From positions 17,546,001-17,610,000 of the forward strand of contig OZ316893.1 of assembly GCA_973895155.1 (NCBI GenBank): a stretch of 64,000 bases of DNA, written 5' to 3'. The notes beneath the pieces were generated by a model, which did not search any database, was not told the origin of the DNA, and saw only the letters and a program-made list of their open reading frames with translations. Within the stretch, counting starts at the first letter, position 1. Each line of letters begins with the position of its first letter. This DNA comes from Marsupella aquatica (Eukaryota > Marchantiophyta). A program made the translations under genes and the position numbers. This document shows positions 23,527-34,231 of this stretch, in pieces.

Positions 23527-26500
23527 TGTGGTGCGTCCCATGGCTCCCTAAACCCAAGAAACCCCCCAGCTCAAGCCGATTCCCGCAGGTTTCGTGCTTG
23601 GCGAGGCCGTTTCCGCGGCTTAGCGGCATGGGACGCTGCTAACCTTCTACTACTACTATTAATATTTTACACACATATACTGGACAGATCCTTCATCGGG
23701 TCATGAGATACGTAGCCGGCCTAATATAGGCCTTCCCCTGTCTTCCCCTCCGTCTTGTTAGGTATGTTTGGATTCCGCCGCCGGAATGATCCCCAATAGG
23801 CTTGGTTAAGCCGCTAAGACCTCTCTCAGCTCGACACATCCAACTCTCACTCCCCTACTTACTTTCCTTCCTTCTGTTGATGTGGGCACTCTTCACACAA
23901 GTTAATGCGACACACAAATAGCAAAATGACTCATTCTGACTGAGTCATACCATGCACTTGCCATACAAACAGTACATCTCATACACAAGTTCTGCGAACT
24001 AAGCCGTGAGGCCAACTCTATTCAGCTCTTAGGCATGAGGAAACATGAATATACACAAGGGTCACTGTATGACTAACCGAGAGCTTCTCGTACTACTTGA
24101 TCCCAGCCCGGCTGGTGCAAACTAAAAACTTGCTAAAGAAGAGGCCCTGAGCTCCCCGCTGCCCGGTACTTATCCTGGTAGTGGATCCGCCATTCTTTGC
24201 ATCGTAAGCCTAATCTACTTAACAGTAATCTACTTGCCCAAATCTACCTATGTACAGCAAGGCAGGAGCACAAGTGTTGCTCCTACCAGTGGGACCGCAA
24301 TCCCACTAAGCTAAGTGTCAGGGCCGCTCCTGGTTCTGATCCTAATCCTAAACGTGGAGATCCGCGCCCGCCCTGCCCACTCACGCCTCCTCCCTCCACG
24401 TTCGCCCTCCCTAAAAGGAACGGCGCCCTTGCACCGTCATGACACCGGTGGTGGATCCTTAATGGACGCCCCCAACGCTTCCTCCTCAGCCACTGCCGTA
24501 GGTTCATTCTCTGACAGATTACCTGCCCTTGACTGAGTCAACTCTCCATCGGCCTGACTGGGTCCACCTTCGGCTTCAGCCTCGACACCGGCCTCGGCAA
24601 TACCCACGGCTTCGGCCTCCCCTTCCCCTAGGGTAGTTGGATCCCTAGCCGTGACCCTGTCTGGGGTCGGTGCTGGGTCTACCTCCTTGATCACCACGGC
24701 CTGTGAAGTCGTATTACTCCTTGACCCTGAAGGTTTCCGCTTCTTCTTCGTTGGTGGCTCGGCAGCTGGTCCCTTCCCCTTCCCACTTACTTCCGGCACT
24801 GGTGCAGGTGGCGCGGCTTGTCCTTCGGCAATTACCACCCGTGGTAACTGGTTTGTCCCAACGGGAGATGGACCTGCTGCAGCTAAGCATTTAAATACTG
24901 CGGCTTGTTTCTTCAGCCGCTCTGTTTGGTTGTCGGCCCACCGCTGTAGGTTCTCCATCTTCCTCGTAATTTCCTCCAACTCCTCTTGGGTTTCATCCAG
25001 GTCCTTACGTGCCCCCTCCAGCTCGTTTTTGGCCTCCTCCTGCTCCCTGTGGGCTTCCTCCAATTCCTTCTTCAAGGTAGCCCTCTCCTCCTGGGTTGCT
25101 CTTAGCTCCTTGTCGAGCTCTGCAATGATGACAGACTCCATCTGGTTCATCTTGGCGTAAGTCTGTTCGAGCATCTCGTCCTTCTCCCTTAGGTCGGCCT
25201 TGAAGCTGACCGTCAGGGACGCAAGCTCCTGCTGCAGCGCCATAATCCCTTGATAGGATTTCCCTAACTCGACCTCCTTCTGCTCAAGGGCTCCGCGGAT
25301 TTTCTTGAGCTCCCCTTTCAACGCCCATTCCTTTCTTTGGGTCTCCGCCATGGCCCGGCTGTTGGCTGTTATGTGGGCCTCCTCTGTATTCTTCAGCTCT
25401 TGCTTCCACTTCTCCCTCTCTTTGATCGTGTCGGCCAACTCTTCCTGCGTCTGAGTCAGTTTATCCTTGATATTCTGATTATCAGCCTGCGCGGTGTCCA
25501 ACTGCCCCTGCATGATGTTCAGCTCATGTTGTTTAATCCGCAGTTCATCTTGGGCTTTCTTGGCCGCCCTTAGATCTTCAATCTCGGCTTCCATCCTCCT
25601 AAGCCGCCGAATGACCTCGTCCTTCTTGCTTCTCTCTAAAGCCACCGCTTCTTCTAATTGGTGCTTCTCCAACTGCTCCCTATGGAAAAAGGGTCCTACC
25701 TCCAACTCCTCTCCAAAGATGCCGAGCGCAAGTTCCCCACACATCTCACCATACTCCATGGCTCTATTCTTAGCGTAGGTGGAGTAAGTAGAAGTGATCG
25801 GCATCGCCCATCGTGGCCTCTGCTCCCAAGCCGTCCTGCGGATCTCTTCAATCGTGGCTAGAGGTTTGCTTCCTTTTTCGGCTAGCCGCCTGATGTCCTC
25901 CGGCCAATCTCCTCCTGGTAAATCCTTTTCCTTAGCCAGGGCGGCCTCCTCCTCCTGCTTGATTCGCTCCTGAAATTCCTGCACCGTCTGTTTTATGCCG
26001 TCGAAGCTCGGGGGAGCAACATCTGGTGGGGGAGACTCAGGGCTACTCTGCTGGTTGGGGTCCCCTCGCACTACCCTTGGAAGTGTGGGGACAAACCGGC
26101 CACAGGTCCTTACTCCTGGAACGTGATGGTCCGACCCATAGCCGGAATTATCATGGCTGCAGTCCTCCACTGCCTCCTCTACCTCTTGGACGTCCGGCTT
26201 CTCCCTCTCCTCTTCGTCGGTAGGAGCTTCAGGCAATTCTGCCTCAGATTCGGAGCTTGAGGTTCCCACGTACATTCGAACACCTGGCTTGGATTCCGGC
26301 CTGATTCTCTCCTTGTCTCCAGCAAAGGGGTTTTCTCTTGTGAGCCGGTGTAGGCCTACCTCTGTAGTAGTGTCCTGCATTGTTGCCGTTGCCGTTGTTG
26401 TTGCCGATGCCGATTTCTTTTCTTTCTCCAGTAGTTTTAGCAGACTCTGCATGCCTGGTTGCTGCATCGGCAAGTCTTCCTTCCTGGGCCTAAACACCTG

Positions 26501-28127
26501 CTCGATCGTAGGACTAACAGGTGGTTGAGGCTTCTCAGCCAACGGCCTCGGCGTTGGAGCTTCCTCCGGTGCCCTTACCTGCAGGGGAAGTACCGGGGCA
26601 AAAGTCTGACTTCTGGCATACCGGCACAACAGCGGCATGTGATAGCCAAGCCGCGACACGCTCCCCATGCCGATTACCTGCTGCTCCTCCTTTAAGATCT
26701 TCTTCAATTGGTTGAGGAGGTACCCGTTGTAGTCCCGGCTTGGGTCTGGCCTTTCTGCCAGATAGACCTGTGCCTTGCCGATCTCTGCCCTCGGCAAGTT
26801 ACAATGCATGGTCACCCGCAAGAAGTCGATCATCTCTCCTATGTGCGGGTTGGTGCAGGTGTTCCGGAAGAAGCCATTCTTCGTTGATGGCCCGGGGAAC
26901 GACCGGAACTCCTTGTCAGGCAAGGTCTTCCTGGTATCAACTTTGGTCTTATTGCCTATCGGCAAGCCAAACACTTCGGCAATTACCTTGGGAGTAAGAT
27001 AGAAATCCTTCCCATATATCCTCGTGCAATTGGTCTCGGGTTCCCATGACCCCACGAATTCTAATAGGTCTGACTCCGGTACCTCCGGCTTCAGCCATGG
27101 TAATCTTACAAAGGCCTCCAAGCCGGATCCGGCCATGAAGCCTTGGTACTTCTTGGTCTGCATGGCCGTAAAGCATGCATCCTCCTCCCGTGCAAAATGT
27201 AGTTGCACCTCCACCGGTAGGGTTGCCGCCCAGCCCTTCCAGGTGTCATCCCTGGTTGGAATGGCCTTGATGGGATCGACCTCCTCCTCTTCGGCTTCTC
27301 CCTGCCTCCTGCTCTGCTGCTCGGCTGGCCTCTTTGGTGCCGCCGACCTCGTTCTTTTTGCCGGGGTGGCTTCATCGTTGACGGCCCCCTTCCTCTTCAT
27401 CTCTGCTGCCGTGGAGGTTTCTCCTAGCACCGTTGCCTGGGTCCACCTTTCCGTGCTACCCTTTAATTCCCAGTGTATGTCGTTGCAGTTCTTGATGGCC
27501 TCTCGGATGCCGACGACGCTGTCTTTGCAAAACAGAAGATCGTCGAGTTGATTGGAAGTAGGCGTCCATAGGAACTCGTCCTTGATGAGTTCGCCTCCTA
27601 AGAAAGCCGTCTTCTGCAGCTCCCACAATCGAGCGAGCTCCTGCCGTTCTCGAGCTGCCCTTTCTGACTCCTCGTCCTCGTAAGTCTTGATGTACTCAGT
27701 TGCCCGTTCGAACAGGCATCCCCAGAAATGTGCCGCTTGATTGACGTTGCTCATACCCTCCTTAGGTCGATCGTCGGTATCTATTCTCTCCCCGAGTGCT
27801 TGCCTAAGCAGCTGACAATAGTTGGCCTCCCGTAGTCGTCTGCCTAGTTCGTGCTCGCAAATGAGCCACCATCTCCTGCAAGCGCTCCTTACCCCTCTCC
27901 TCTGCCGGTCCTTCTTCCCGTTGATCCTTCCTAGCCGCCGACGCTTAACGCGCCCTAACCCTAATCGGGTTTTCACCCTCAGCCTTACCTCCGGCCTCTG
28001 CCCGGGTTCCATGGTTGCCCCTAATTGTTTATATTTTCCTTGTTTTGTCCCTATACTAAGGTGTTCCTAGGGTGCCTTCCTGCTTTACCCACTTAACTGG
28101 CCGAGTGATTCCTGTCTAGGCATCACA
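23527..28127 (-). mobile_element. Family 1 LTR-less element, copy B (inserted in copia)
   Basis: A 4601-bp element in minus orientation. Its right end in window coordinates reads, reversed, TGTGATGCCTAGACAGG, and its left end reversed is GGGACGCACCACA. It is flanked by the exact duplication CTATG. The 3' non-coding part (23527-24436) carries the TTCCGGCGGCGGAA box (reversed, 23758-23788) and the terminal stem. There are no LTRs. It is the youngest insertion in the window because it sits inside a copia element with identical LTRs. Confidence 0.9.
24437..28012 (-). CDS. Gag-like coiled-coil protein of family 1, intact 1191 codons
   Basis: An uninterrupted frame starting MEPGQRPEVRLRV and ending EDPPPVS-like (KDPPPVS). 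Regions: basic N-terminus; FWGCLFERATEYIKTYEDEE helical segment (about residues 90-110); Lys/Arg-rich linker with AKRTRS (about 230); the conserved domain at about 265-470 (LTPKVIAEVFGLPIG; MIDFLRVTMHCN; IGKAQVYLAER); an acidic/proline linker; a coiled coil from about 760 to 1030 full of E/K/Q heptads; KKKRKP; and a short EAEAVGIAEAG tail. The conserved domain aligns with family 2 proteins (IFGLPEG, ISAAQVIQV). The start gives a 115-nt leader. There is no enzymatic motif. Likely an RNA- or DNA-packaging protein of a mobile element; function is inferred. Confidence 0.85.
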   Translation of the reverse strand: MEPGQRPEVRLRVKTRLGLGRVKRRRLGRINGKKDRQRRGVRSACRRWWLICEHELGRRLREANYCQLLRQALGERIDTDDRPKEGMSNVNQAAHFWGCLFERATEYIKTYEDEESERAARERQELARLWELQKTAFLGGELIKDEFLWTPTSNQLDDLLFCKDSVVGIREAIKNCNDIHWELKGSTERWTQATVLGETSTAAEMKRKGAVNDEATPAKRTRSAAPKRPAEQQSRRQGEAEEEEVDPIKAIPTRDDTWKGWAATLPVEVQLHFAREEDACFTAMQTKKYQGFMAGSGLEAFVRLPWLKPEVPESDLLEFVGSWEPETNCTRIYGKDFYLTPKVIAEVFGLPIGNKTKVDTRKTLPDKEFRSFPGPSTKNGFFRNTCTNPHIGEMIDFLRVTMHCNLPRAEIGKAQVYLAERPDPSRDYNGYLLNQLKKILKEEQQVIGMGSVSRLGYHMPLLCRYARSQTFAPVLPLQVRAPEEAPTPRPLAEKPQPPVSPTIEQVFRPRKEDLPMQQPGMQSLLKLLEKEKKSASATTTATATMQDTTTEVGLHRLTRENPFAGDKERIRPESKPGVRMYVGTSSSESEAELPEAPTDEEEREKPDVQEVEEAVEDCSHDNSGYGSDHHVPGVRTCGRFVPTLPRVVRGDPNQQSSPESPPPDVAPPSFDGIKQTVQEFQERIKQEEEAALAKEKDLPGGDWPEDIRRLAEKGSKPLATIEEIRRTAWEQRPRWAMPITSTYSTYAKNRAMEYGEMCGELALGIFGEELEVGPFFHREQLEKHQLEEAVALERSKKDEVIRRLRRMEAEIEDLRAAKKAQDELRIKQHELNIMQGQLDTAQADNQNIKDKLTQTQEELADTIKEREKWKQELKNTEEAHITANSRAMAETQRKEWALKGELKKIRGALEQKEVELGKSYQGIMALQQELASLTVSFKADLREKDEMLEQTYAKMNQMESVIIAELDKELRATQEERATLKKELEEAHREQEEAKNELEGARKDLDETQEELEEITRKMENLQRWADNQTERLKKQAAVFKCLAAAGPSPVGTNQLPRVVIAEGQAAPPAPVPEVSGKGKGPAAEPPTKKKRKPSGSRSNTTSQAVVIKEVDPAPTPDRVTARDPTTLGEGEAEAVGIAEAGVEAEAEGGPSQADGELTQSRAGNLSENEPTAVAEEEALGASIKDPPPVS

Positions 28128-28132
28128 CTATG

Positions 28133-31100
28133 GCACTTCCGCCTTGGCCACCCTGGCCCAGGAATGTACCACAAAATCCTCAAGAACACCACGGGCATTC
28201 CCCAAGGAGTCCATCCATCATCTAAACATGAGACATGCATCCCATGTGCACAAGGCAAATTGATTACAATGCCTGCCATCACTAAAAACACCTACCACAT
28301 ACCTGATTTCCTCTCACAGCTAAACGTGGACGTCTGCGGCCCAATAGACCCACCAAGTGGACCATTTTGGTTCTTTCTAGTGATGATATGCTCATCCACG
28401 AAATGGTCCTCGGTCTCACTAATCTCCACCCGAAATCTGGTATTTGCTCGCCTACTAACTCAGATTATACGCCTAAGAACTCAATTCCCCGACTCAGCTA
28501 TCAAGACAATAAGAATCGACAATGCTGGTGAATTCACATCACCTGCCTTCGACGATTTCTGCCAAGCCCTAGGTATCACCATTCAATACTCGGTACCATA
28601 TGTACATTTCCAAAATGGCGCTGCAAAAGCAATGATCAAACGTATACAACTTATCTCAAGACCTATATTATTACAGACACAATTGCCACTTACAGCTTGG
28701 GGACATGCTGTACTCCACGGTGCCGCATTATTAAGGTACAGACCATCGGCATTCAACACTTACACACCACATCAGCTAGCATATGGATCTACACCAGACA
28801 TTACACACCTGAAAATGTTTGGCTGCCTTGTTCTCGTCCCAATTCTAGGCCCTAAACACACTAAAATGGGACCACAGCGGCAACGCGGCATCTATGTGGG
28901 ATTCGACTCTCCTTCAATCGTCAGGTACCTCGAACCAACTACAGCTGATGTGTTCCGAGCTAGATACCAGGATTGTAAATTTTGTGAGGATATTTTTCCC
29001 CCACTCCTTACCCCTGCACAACTCTACAAACAAAACACTCTAACCCCCACGTTAGAATGGACAACTAAGGACCCATTCTGGAATGACCCCCGTACACAAC
29101 TCACAAACGACGAAGTAAAGCGCATCCTGAATCTTCACCGAATCATGGAAAAAATACCAGACGCCTTTAATGACGCTGCTGCTGCCACGAAATCCCATAT
29201 AGAAGCAGCTAACGTCCCTGCCAGAATTTCCATGCCCGATACCCGAGCCACAGACCATGCCCCCAAGGCAAAGAGAGGCAGACCCCCTGGATCCAAAGAC
29301 TCCAGATCACGACAAAAGAAACCTGTATCAACACAGCTCTACTTACGTTCACCAGGAACTACACTGGTCGATAACGAAGAAATATCAATACATTACATGC
29401 ACACCGGGCACTTATGGCCTAGAGATACAACTGACCCTGACGAACATTTTGCCTTTCTTATCTCCCAAGATATATCCAGTGACTTACCAGATCCCCGGAA
29501 TATTAAAGAAGCCCAACAACGCCCCGATTGGCCTAAATGGGACTCTGCCATTAACTCCGAGCTCGACTCACTCATAAGCCGCCAAGTATTTGGACAGATT
29601 CGAACTGTACCTGCTGAACAACACCTCACAAGATACAGAATTACACTAGTACGTAAACGAAATGCAGCAGGCGAAGTAGTCCGCTATAAAGCCCGACTTG
29701 TTGCTAGAGGCTATACACAAATCTATGGAAAAGACTATGACTTGACTCATTCCCCGGTTATGGACTCTATCACTTACAGATTTTTGATTGCCTTCGCTCT
29801 TACACATAAACTCCTAATGCACCTTATGGACGTTGTTACCGCTTACCTTTATGGCATACTCGACACCGATATCCATATGAAAGCTCCACCCGAGCTAATT
29901 CAAAGAGTAACCTTCCACATTAAGGGGGAGCATCAAACTACTCTATCCCCGGACATACAGTCGGGTATTGATAAGATTGTTCCTACACAGGAACTTAAGG
30001 ATTACCTTGTTCAATCAGGCCCACTAGTACCTGAACAAATAACCGAACACTTATCAGAGGATCAGAACGTACATGAAAAGCAAATTGCTCATGGTGGACA
30101 TCAAACAAATTCCTCATTGAATTCCCTGATTTTACCCACAGAGGTAAACCTCGTCCATCAGAGGATACCTAAGCCTCAAAAACCAGCGAAAGCATTTGCT
30201 GTACAAGTTCTTCGATCCATTTACGGCTTAAAACAGAGTGGCCGTATTTGGTACAAGCGCTTCCGTGCTGAGATGATAGCACTTGGTTTCATGAATGAGG
30301 ACATCGCTCCCTGCCTATTCATAAAACGAACCGGAACTGAACTCATTATCATAGCAATCTATGTAGATGACATAAATCTTATGGGCACTAAGCTTCTTAT
30401 GGAACAAACAATTACAACACTCAAAGGCATCTTCGCAATGAAGGATATTGGGACACCCCTCTTCTGCCTTGACATTCAATTCGAACACTTACCTAATGGC
30501 GTTCTGATTCACCAATCCACATATACTAGGAAGATGTTAAAACAATTTAATATGGACAACACCTATGGAACTTCGCTCCTTAGATTCATCCAAAGATATG
30601 TACAAGCGCAGAACTGAACAAGAACCGATCTTGGGCCCAGAGAAACCTTACCTCTCAGCTATAGGCGCCTTGATGTACCTGGCAAACCAGACACGCCCGG
30701 ATATCTCCTTCGCTGTCAACTTGTTGGCTCGCCACAGCTCTCAGCCAACGATAAGACATTGGAACGGTATAAAGAGAATTTTGCGCTACCTTCAAGGTAC
30801 GATCAACACTGGCCTCTACTTTCCTAAAGATATGCCTAATGAACTGATTGGTTTCGCTGACGCAGGTTACCTCTCCGATCCCGATGATGCCAAGTCCCAG
30901 ACGGGCTATGTCTTCCTGCAAGGATCCACGGCAATATCCTGGAAAAGTACTAAGCCGACACTGACAACAACTTCCTCCAACCATGCGGAAATAATCGCCC
31001 TATACGAAGCCAGTCGCGAATGCTTATGGCTTCGCCAACTTATCAACCATATCCACGGATCCACCGGCCAAGAAGTCCTCACCAAACCAACAATCATCTA

Positions 31101-31338
31101 CGAAGATAACAGACCCTGCATTGACCAAATTACTAAAGGATTTATCAAGGGAGATCGAATTAAGCACATAGCACCTAAATTCTTCCATACACATGAACAG
31201 CACGGCGATCAGATTAACGTTCAATGGATACCTTCTAAAGACAATCGCGCTGATCTATTCACGAAGCCCTTACCTCGTGTCCTGCACGAAGCACATTCGA
31301 CAGGAATCGGCCTACGCAAACTCTCAGATTTTCCCTAG
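28133..31338 (+). pseudogene. Copia integrase, reverse transcriptase and RNase H (3' part of the polyprotein)
   Basis: After the insertion the frame gives the pre-integrase zinc region (YHKILKN ... CIPCAQGK). The integrase core follows: LNVDVCGP, IRIDNAGEF, then NGAAKAMIKR, where the catalytic Glu usual in this position (NGxAEx) is Lys. RT has YKARLVARGYTQ, MDVVTAYLYG and YVDDINLMG. RNase H has GFADAGYLSD, SSNHAEIIALYEASRECLWL and FIKGDRIKHIAPKFF. A frameshift with probable loss of a few codons lies at about 30560-30610 between RT and RNase H (the RSLDSSKD segment is in another frame). The stop is at 31336-31338. The element cannot supply its own integrase or full polyprotein. Confidence 0.9.
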
Positions 31339-31607
31339 TACCTAAATGCTCTTGACTACTCATTTCAGGCATTATTATTACGATCACTCTAAACCCATAA
31401 TACCTGGTAGAATGGCACATTACTACTTAGCATATACTCAGTCCCCTCAACTTAACGAACTTATTACATGTAAGACAGTGATACTCTTTTTACCCCAAAG
31501 AAGAAAGCAGGGGGTTTTTAATGAGATCATGTCGTTTATAAGTTCTAATATACCCTGATTTAGGATTAACTCTATTCTATAGAATGGTTACTTTCTATTG
31601 AAGTAAC

Positions 31608-31617
31608 CAAGGGGGAG
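31608..31617 (+). promoter_or_regulatory. Copia polypurine tract
   Basis: AAGGGGGAG-type purine run immediately before TGTTAG of the 3' LTR. Confidence 0.75.
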
Positions 31618-31781
31618 TGTTAGAATACACTTAACCCTAACTCATAGAGTGATACAAAGGGGTATATAGGGACTAGATATAGAGAGTCATGAGACTAGGA
31701 GAAGGTAGTTATAAGCCACATTGGCTCATGAAAAGATTATCCTTGTGTTGTTGGTGTATGAACTATAGCCATCGTCTAACA
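31618..31781 (+). repeat. Copia 3' LTR
   Basis: 164 bp, identical to the 5' LTR over its full length apart from the 25-bp segment missing here. Followed by the CGCAT duplication (31782-31786). Confidence 0.9.
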
Positions 31782-31786
31782 CGCAT

Positions 31787-32704
31787 GACTCTCTCTTCCC
31801 TATTATCTTCATCAATATCAATTGTGGAAGCGAAACCTTTGATCAGCACATTGTCCCATGATCCAAATAAAATTATCTAAATTAAGTTACAATTTTTATT
31901 TGGTGGGAATTGAAGACAACAGATCCATGAAATTCTATTACATTCTACTATAGCATTTGACAACCATGGGCTCTCCTCTGTTCTTGATGGCGTGCCACCT
32001 CCATCTGTGCAAGTTTGAATACAACGGCCCTTCTCCACATTGTTGAGACTGAAGGTTACCACATGGCCTGGCCATCTCAATCGGGTGGTTGGGCAACAAC
32101 ATCAACAAAGCTCACCTGGCCTCGACTATTTCTATGGGCTTGACAACTGCGCTTGCTCTGGACTTTGTGCTCTAGTTCATGGTGGCCCATTGGTGAGAAT
32201 GACATTAGCATCTCAACCAAATGATGGATCAATCAAGCATGCCGCACTGTTCACGTAATTGCCTACACATACAAAGTTTCTACACTCGAGAGTAAATGCT
32301 GAGCTTCTTTGAAGTCCAGTGAGTCTGTGTTTCCATCTCGGTTTCCATCACAAAACTCCCAGTCAAACTCTTTCTTGTGCTTGCAAGGATCACCAAAAGT
32401 TATTGAAAATGCTCAGGATCTTTATATATATAAAAGTCATGTGCAAACTCCAAAAGAGATAGCAGAACTCCAAAACATCAAAGACGTACTCTCTGAAATC
32501 CTTCAAAACTGTAAAATTAGCCACTTTTGTTCTGCTAGATGGGATTTACAAATTTTTTGTCTGGCTACTTATAGTGCTGAAATGAAATGTCTACTCATGG
32601 ATGAGAAATGACTTCAACGAATGTACTATGTCCCCTGATAAATCAGTAATAGCATCCTTCAATCTGCCTAATGATGAAGTAAATCTCCTATCCATATGCT
32701 TCTC
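31787..32704. other. Element B, non-coding or decayed stretch right of copia
   Basis: Contiguous with 20.7-21.7 kb before the copia insertion. No recognisable domain. Minus-strand reading just left of 32705 continues the next frame past a TGA (residues such as RRFTSSLGRLKDAITDL), so part of it may be decayed coding sequence. Confidence 0.4.
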
Positions 32705-33301
32705 TCATTTTAACTTGGAATCCTCTTTGTCACCATCTACATCCAAGGGGCACTCTACAAAGCTTGTCGCACCCTCGGTCTCACCATCAGCTTCAGAGGG
32801 GCACTGTTCAAATCTCACAGCCCGAGGCAGATCATTTGCACATTCATCTTTCACATAAGTAATCATCCACAACAAACTCATCACATGTTCACAAATTTCA
32901 GTTCTCTTTGATTTGTCAAGTTTGCAAGACTCCTTGAACAACTGTCCCGAAATCCCCATCAATTGCAGGCCCTTATCTTCGTTCACCTGGATGACAACAT
33001 CACCAACCTGCACAGCAAAACAAAACATGTACGTGCCACTGCCATCTTCACAACAAATATGCTCCAACCTACTCCGAGAATGAGGACCAAATGGTGACTG
33101 ATCCTGCCTCCTGAGTTTACGTTTGTGCTTCCCCAAGGAACACGCCCTTCCATCCTTCAACAATACACCACAACCTTCATACACAAAAGCTCCAGCACAC
33201 AACCCCCACATCGAGTCAATCTTGGCCCTCTTCAAAGTGCAGAATAAGTCTTTCTTGTCCATCTGCACAAATCCAACAAAAGGAGCGTGCATGAGACTCA
33301 A
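32705..33301 (-). CDS. Unrecognised frame of element B, downstream of the zinc-finger gene
   Basis: A 198-codon open frame starting MSLMHAPFVGF (start uncertain). It has several cysteines (LFCTLKRA, MWGLCAGAFVYEGCG, HICCEDGSG) and a C-terminal acidic tail (CPSEADGETEG, PLDVDGDKED). No domain is recognised. It lies on the same strand as, and about 0.9 kb downstream of, the zinc-finger/coiled-coil gene, with a palindrome cluster in between. It could be a separate gene or a 3' exon. The frame carries on past its TGA for about 30 more sensible residues, hinting at a nonsense mutation. Confidence 0.4.
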   Translation of the reverse strand: MSLMHAPFVGFVQMDKKDLFCTLKRAKIDSMWGLCAGAFVYEGCGVLLKDGRACSLGKHKRKLRRQDQSPFGPHSRSRLEHICCEDGSGTYMFCFAVQVGDVVIQVNEDKGLQLMGISGQLFKESCKLDKSKRTEICEHVMSLLWMITYVKDECANDLPRAVRFEQCPSEADGETEGATSFVECPLDVDGDKEDSKLK

Positions 33302-33474
33302 TCTATTACAAATGAGTGAGAAACTATTTGGTGCATTGATTTAAACTATGGTTAATTTGACGCTGAAGTTTGACGCTTTTCAAGCACACTGCTCAGGCAC
33401 ACAATATCATTGGAAAAAGACACTGAATCTTTTCGATCAAAGGACCTGAAACGTGCTTTGCCACTGATTAATCC

Positions 33475-33862
33475 TTGGCAAAGCGCTCTGAGTCCTTGGA
33501 AAAGGACTTTCGAAAGGACATAGTCCTTAAAAAGGACTAAGAGGACTAAGAAAAGGACCGCACTCCTTATAATGACTAGGCCAAGGACCCCAATTATTGG
33601 AAAAAGGACTCAGACTCCTTTCCAAAAGACACGAACTCCTTCCCAAAGGAGTCAAACTCCTTAATTTCCAGAGGAGTTCAAGTCCTTGGAAAGGACGTGG
33701 TAGTTGATCCCCTTGGGAAAAGACCAAACCTTGCTTACACTCAAGGACCCTAGATCATAGAGATGGACTAGGAGTCCTCGGCGAATGACCTTCAGTCCTT
33801 TGTGAAGGACACAGATTGCATTTCTGAATGAGTAGAAGTCCTTCTAAGAGAACTGCCACTCC
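33475..33862. repeat. AGTCCTT/AAGGACT palindrome cluster of element B, right group
   Basis: At least ten copies of GTCCTT or AAGGAC in about 390 bp, including AAAGGACATAGTCCTT (33514-33529) and AAAGGACTAAGAGGACT. It is the same motif as at 19.9-20.35 kb, with the copia element and about 3 kb between the two clusters. Confidence 0.7.
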
Positions 33863-34231
33863 TTGGAGTCCTGAATCAGATCTATACAGCTTGAAGTCTC
33901 ATTAATCTCAAAGAATCGATCTGGTTCCTTCTGTACTCTAAGACTACCAAAGCAAAGGATATACCTAGTTTATAATAAGGACATGCACAAATTACCTAAT
34001 TGTTAAGCAAAATTTGGAGTGCAAGGATCAAAGTTACCTTTCAACCTGCTGCTTGACTATGTTCAGAAATAGGACACACGCTTGGCTCAAGATGATTGCT
34101 GCACAGAACAAACGCTCAGTGTTATCAACTAACTCAACAATTCAAAATCAACCCAAGACTAACTGTATTATAGATATTACATAGAAGTCAGTCCAATCAG
34201 TGGGCAAACTTGCCAGCTTGTAACTCCAGGC
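33863..34231. other. Spacer between the palindrome cluster and the zinc-finger gene
   Basis: AT-rich, no open frame of note and no repeat recognised; probably the 3' untranslated region of the minus-strand gene. Confidence 0.4.

Larger units (their letters stand above)
21719..31781 (+). mobile_element. Ty1/copia LTR retrotransposon, interrupted by a family 1 element
   Basis: 5' LTR 21719-21907 (189 bp) and 3' LTR 31618-31781 (164 bp) both begin TGTTAGAATACAC and end CGTCTAACA. They are identical except for a 25-bp indel. The 5-bp duplication is CGCAT. A primer-binding-like TTATCAGCACG follows the 5' LTR and a purine tract AAGGGGGAG precedes the 3' LTR. Gene order gag, protease, integrase, RT, RNase H is copia type. 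The internal region is split at 23526/28133 by the 4.6-kb family 1 element. LTR identity makes it a very recent insertion although its polyprotein is defective. Confidence 0.95.
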
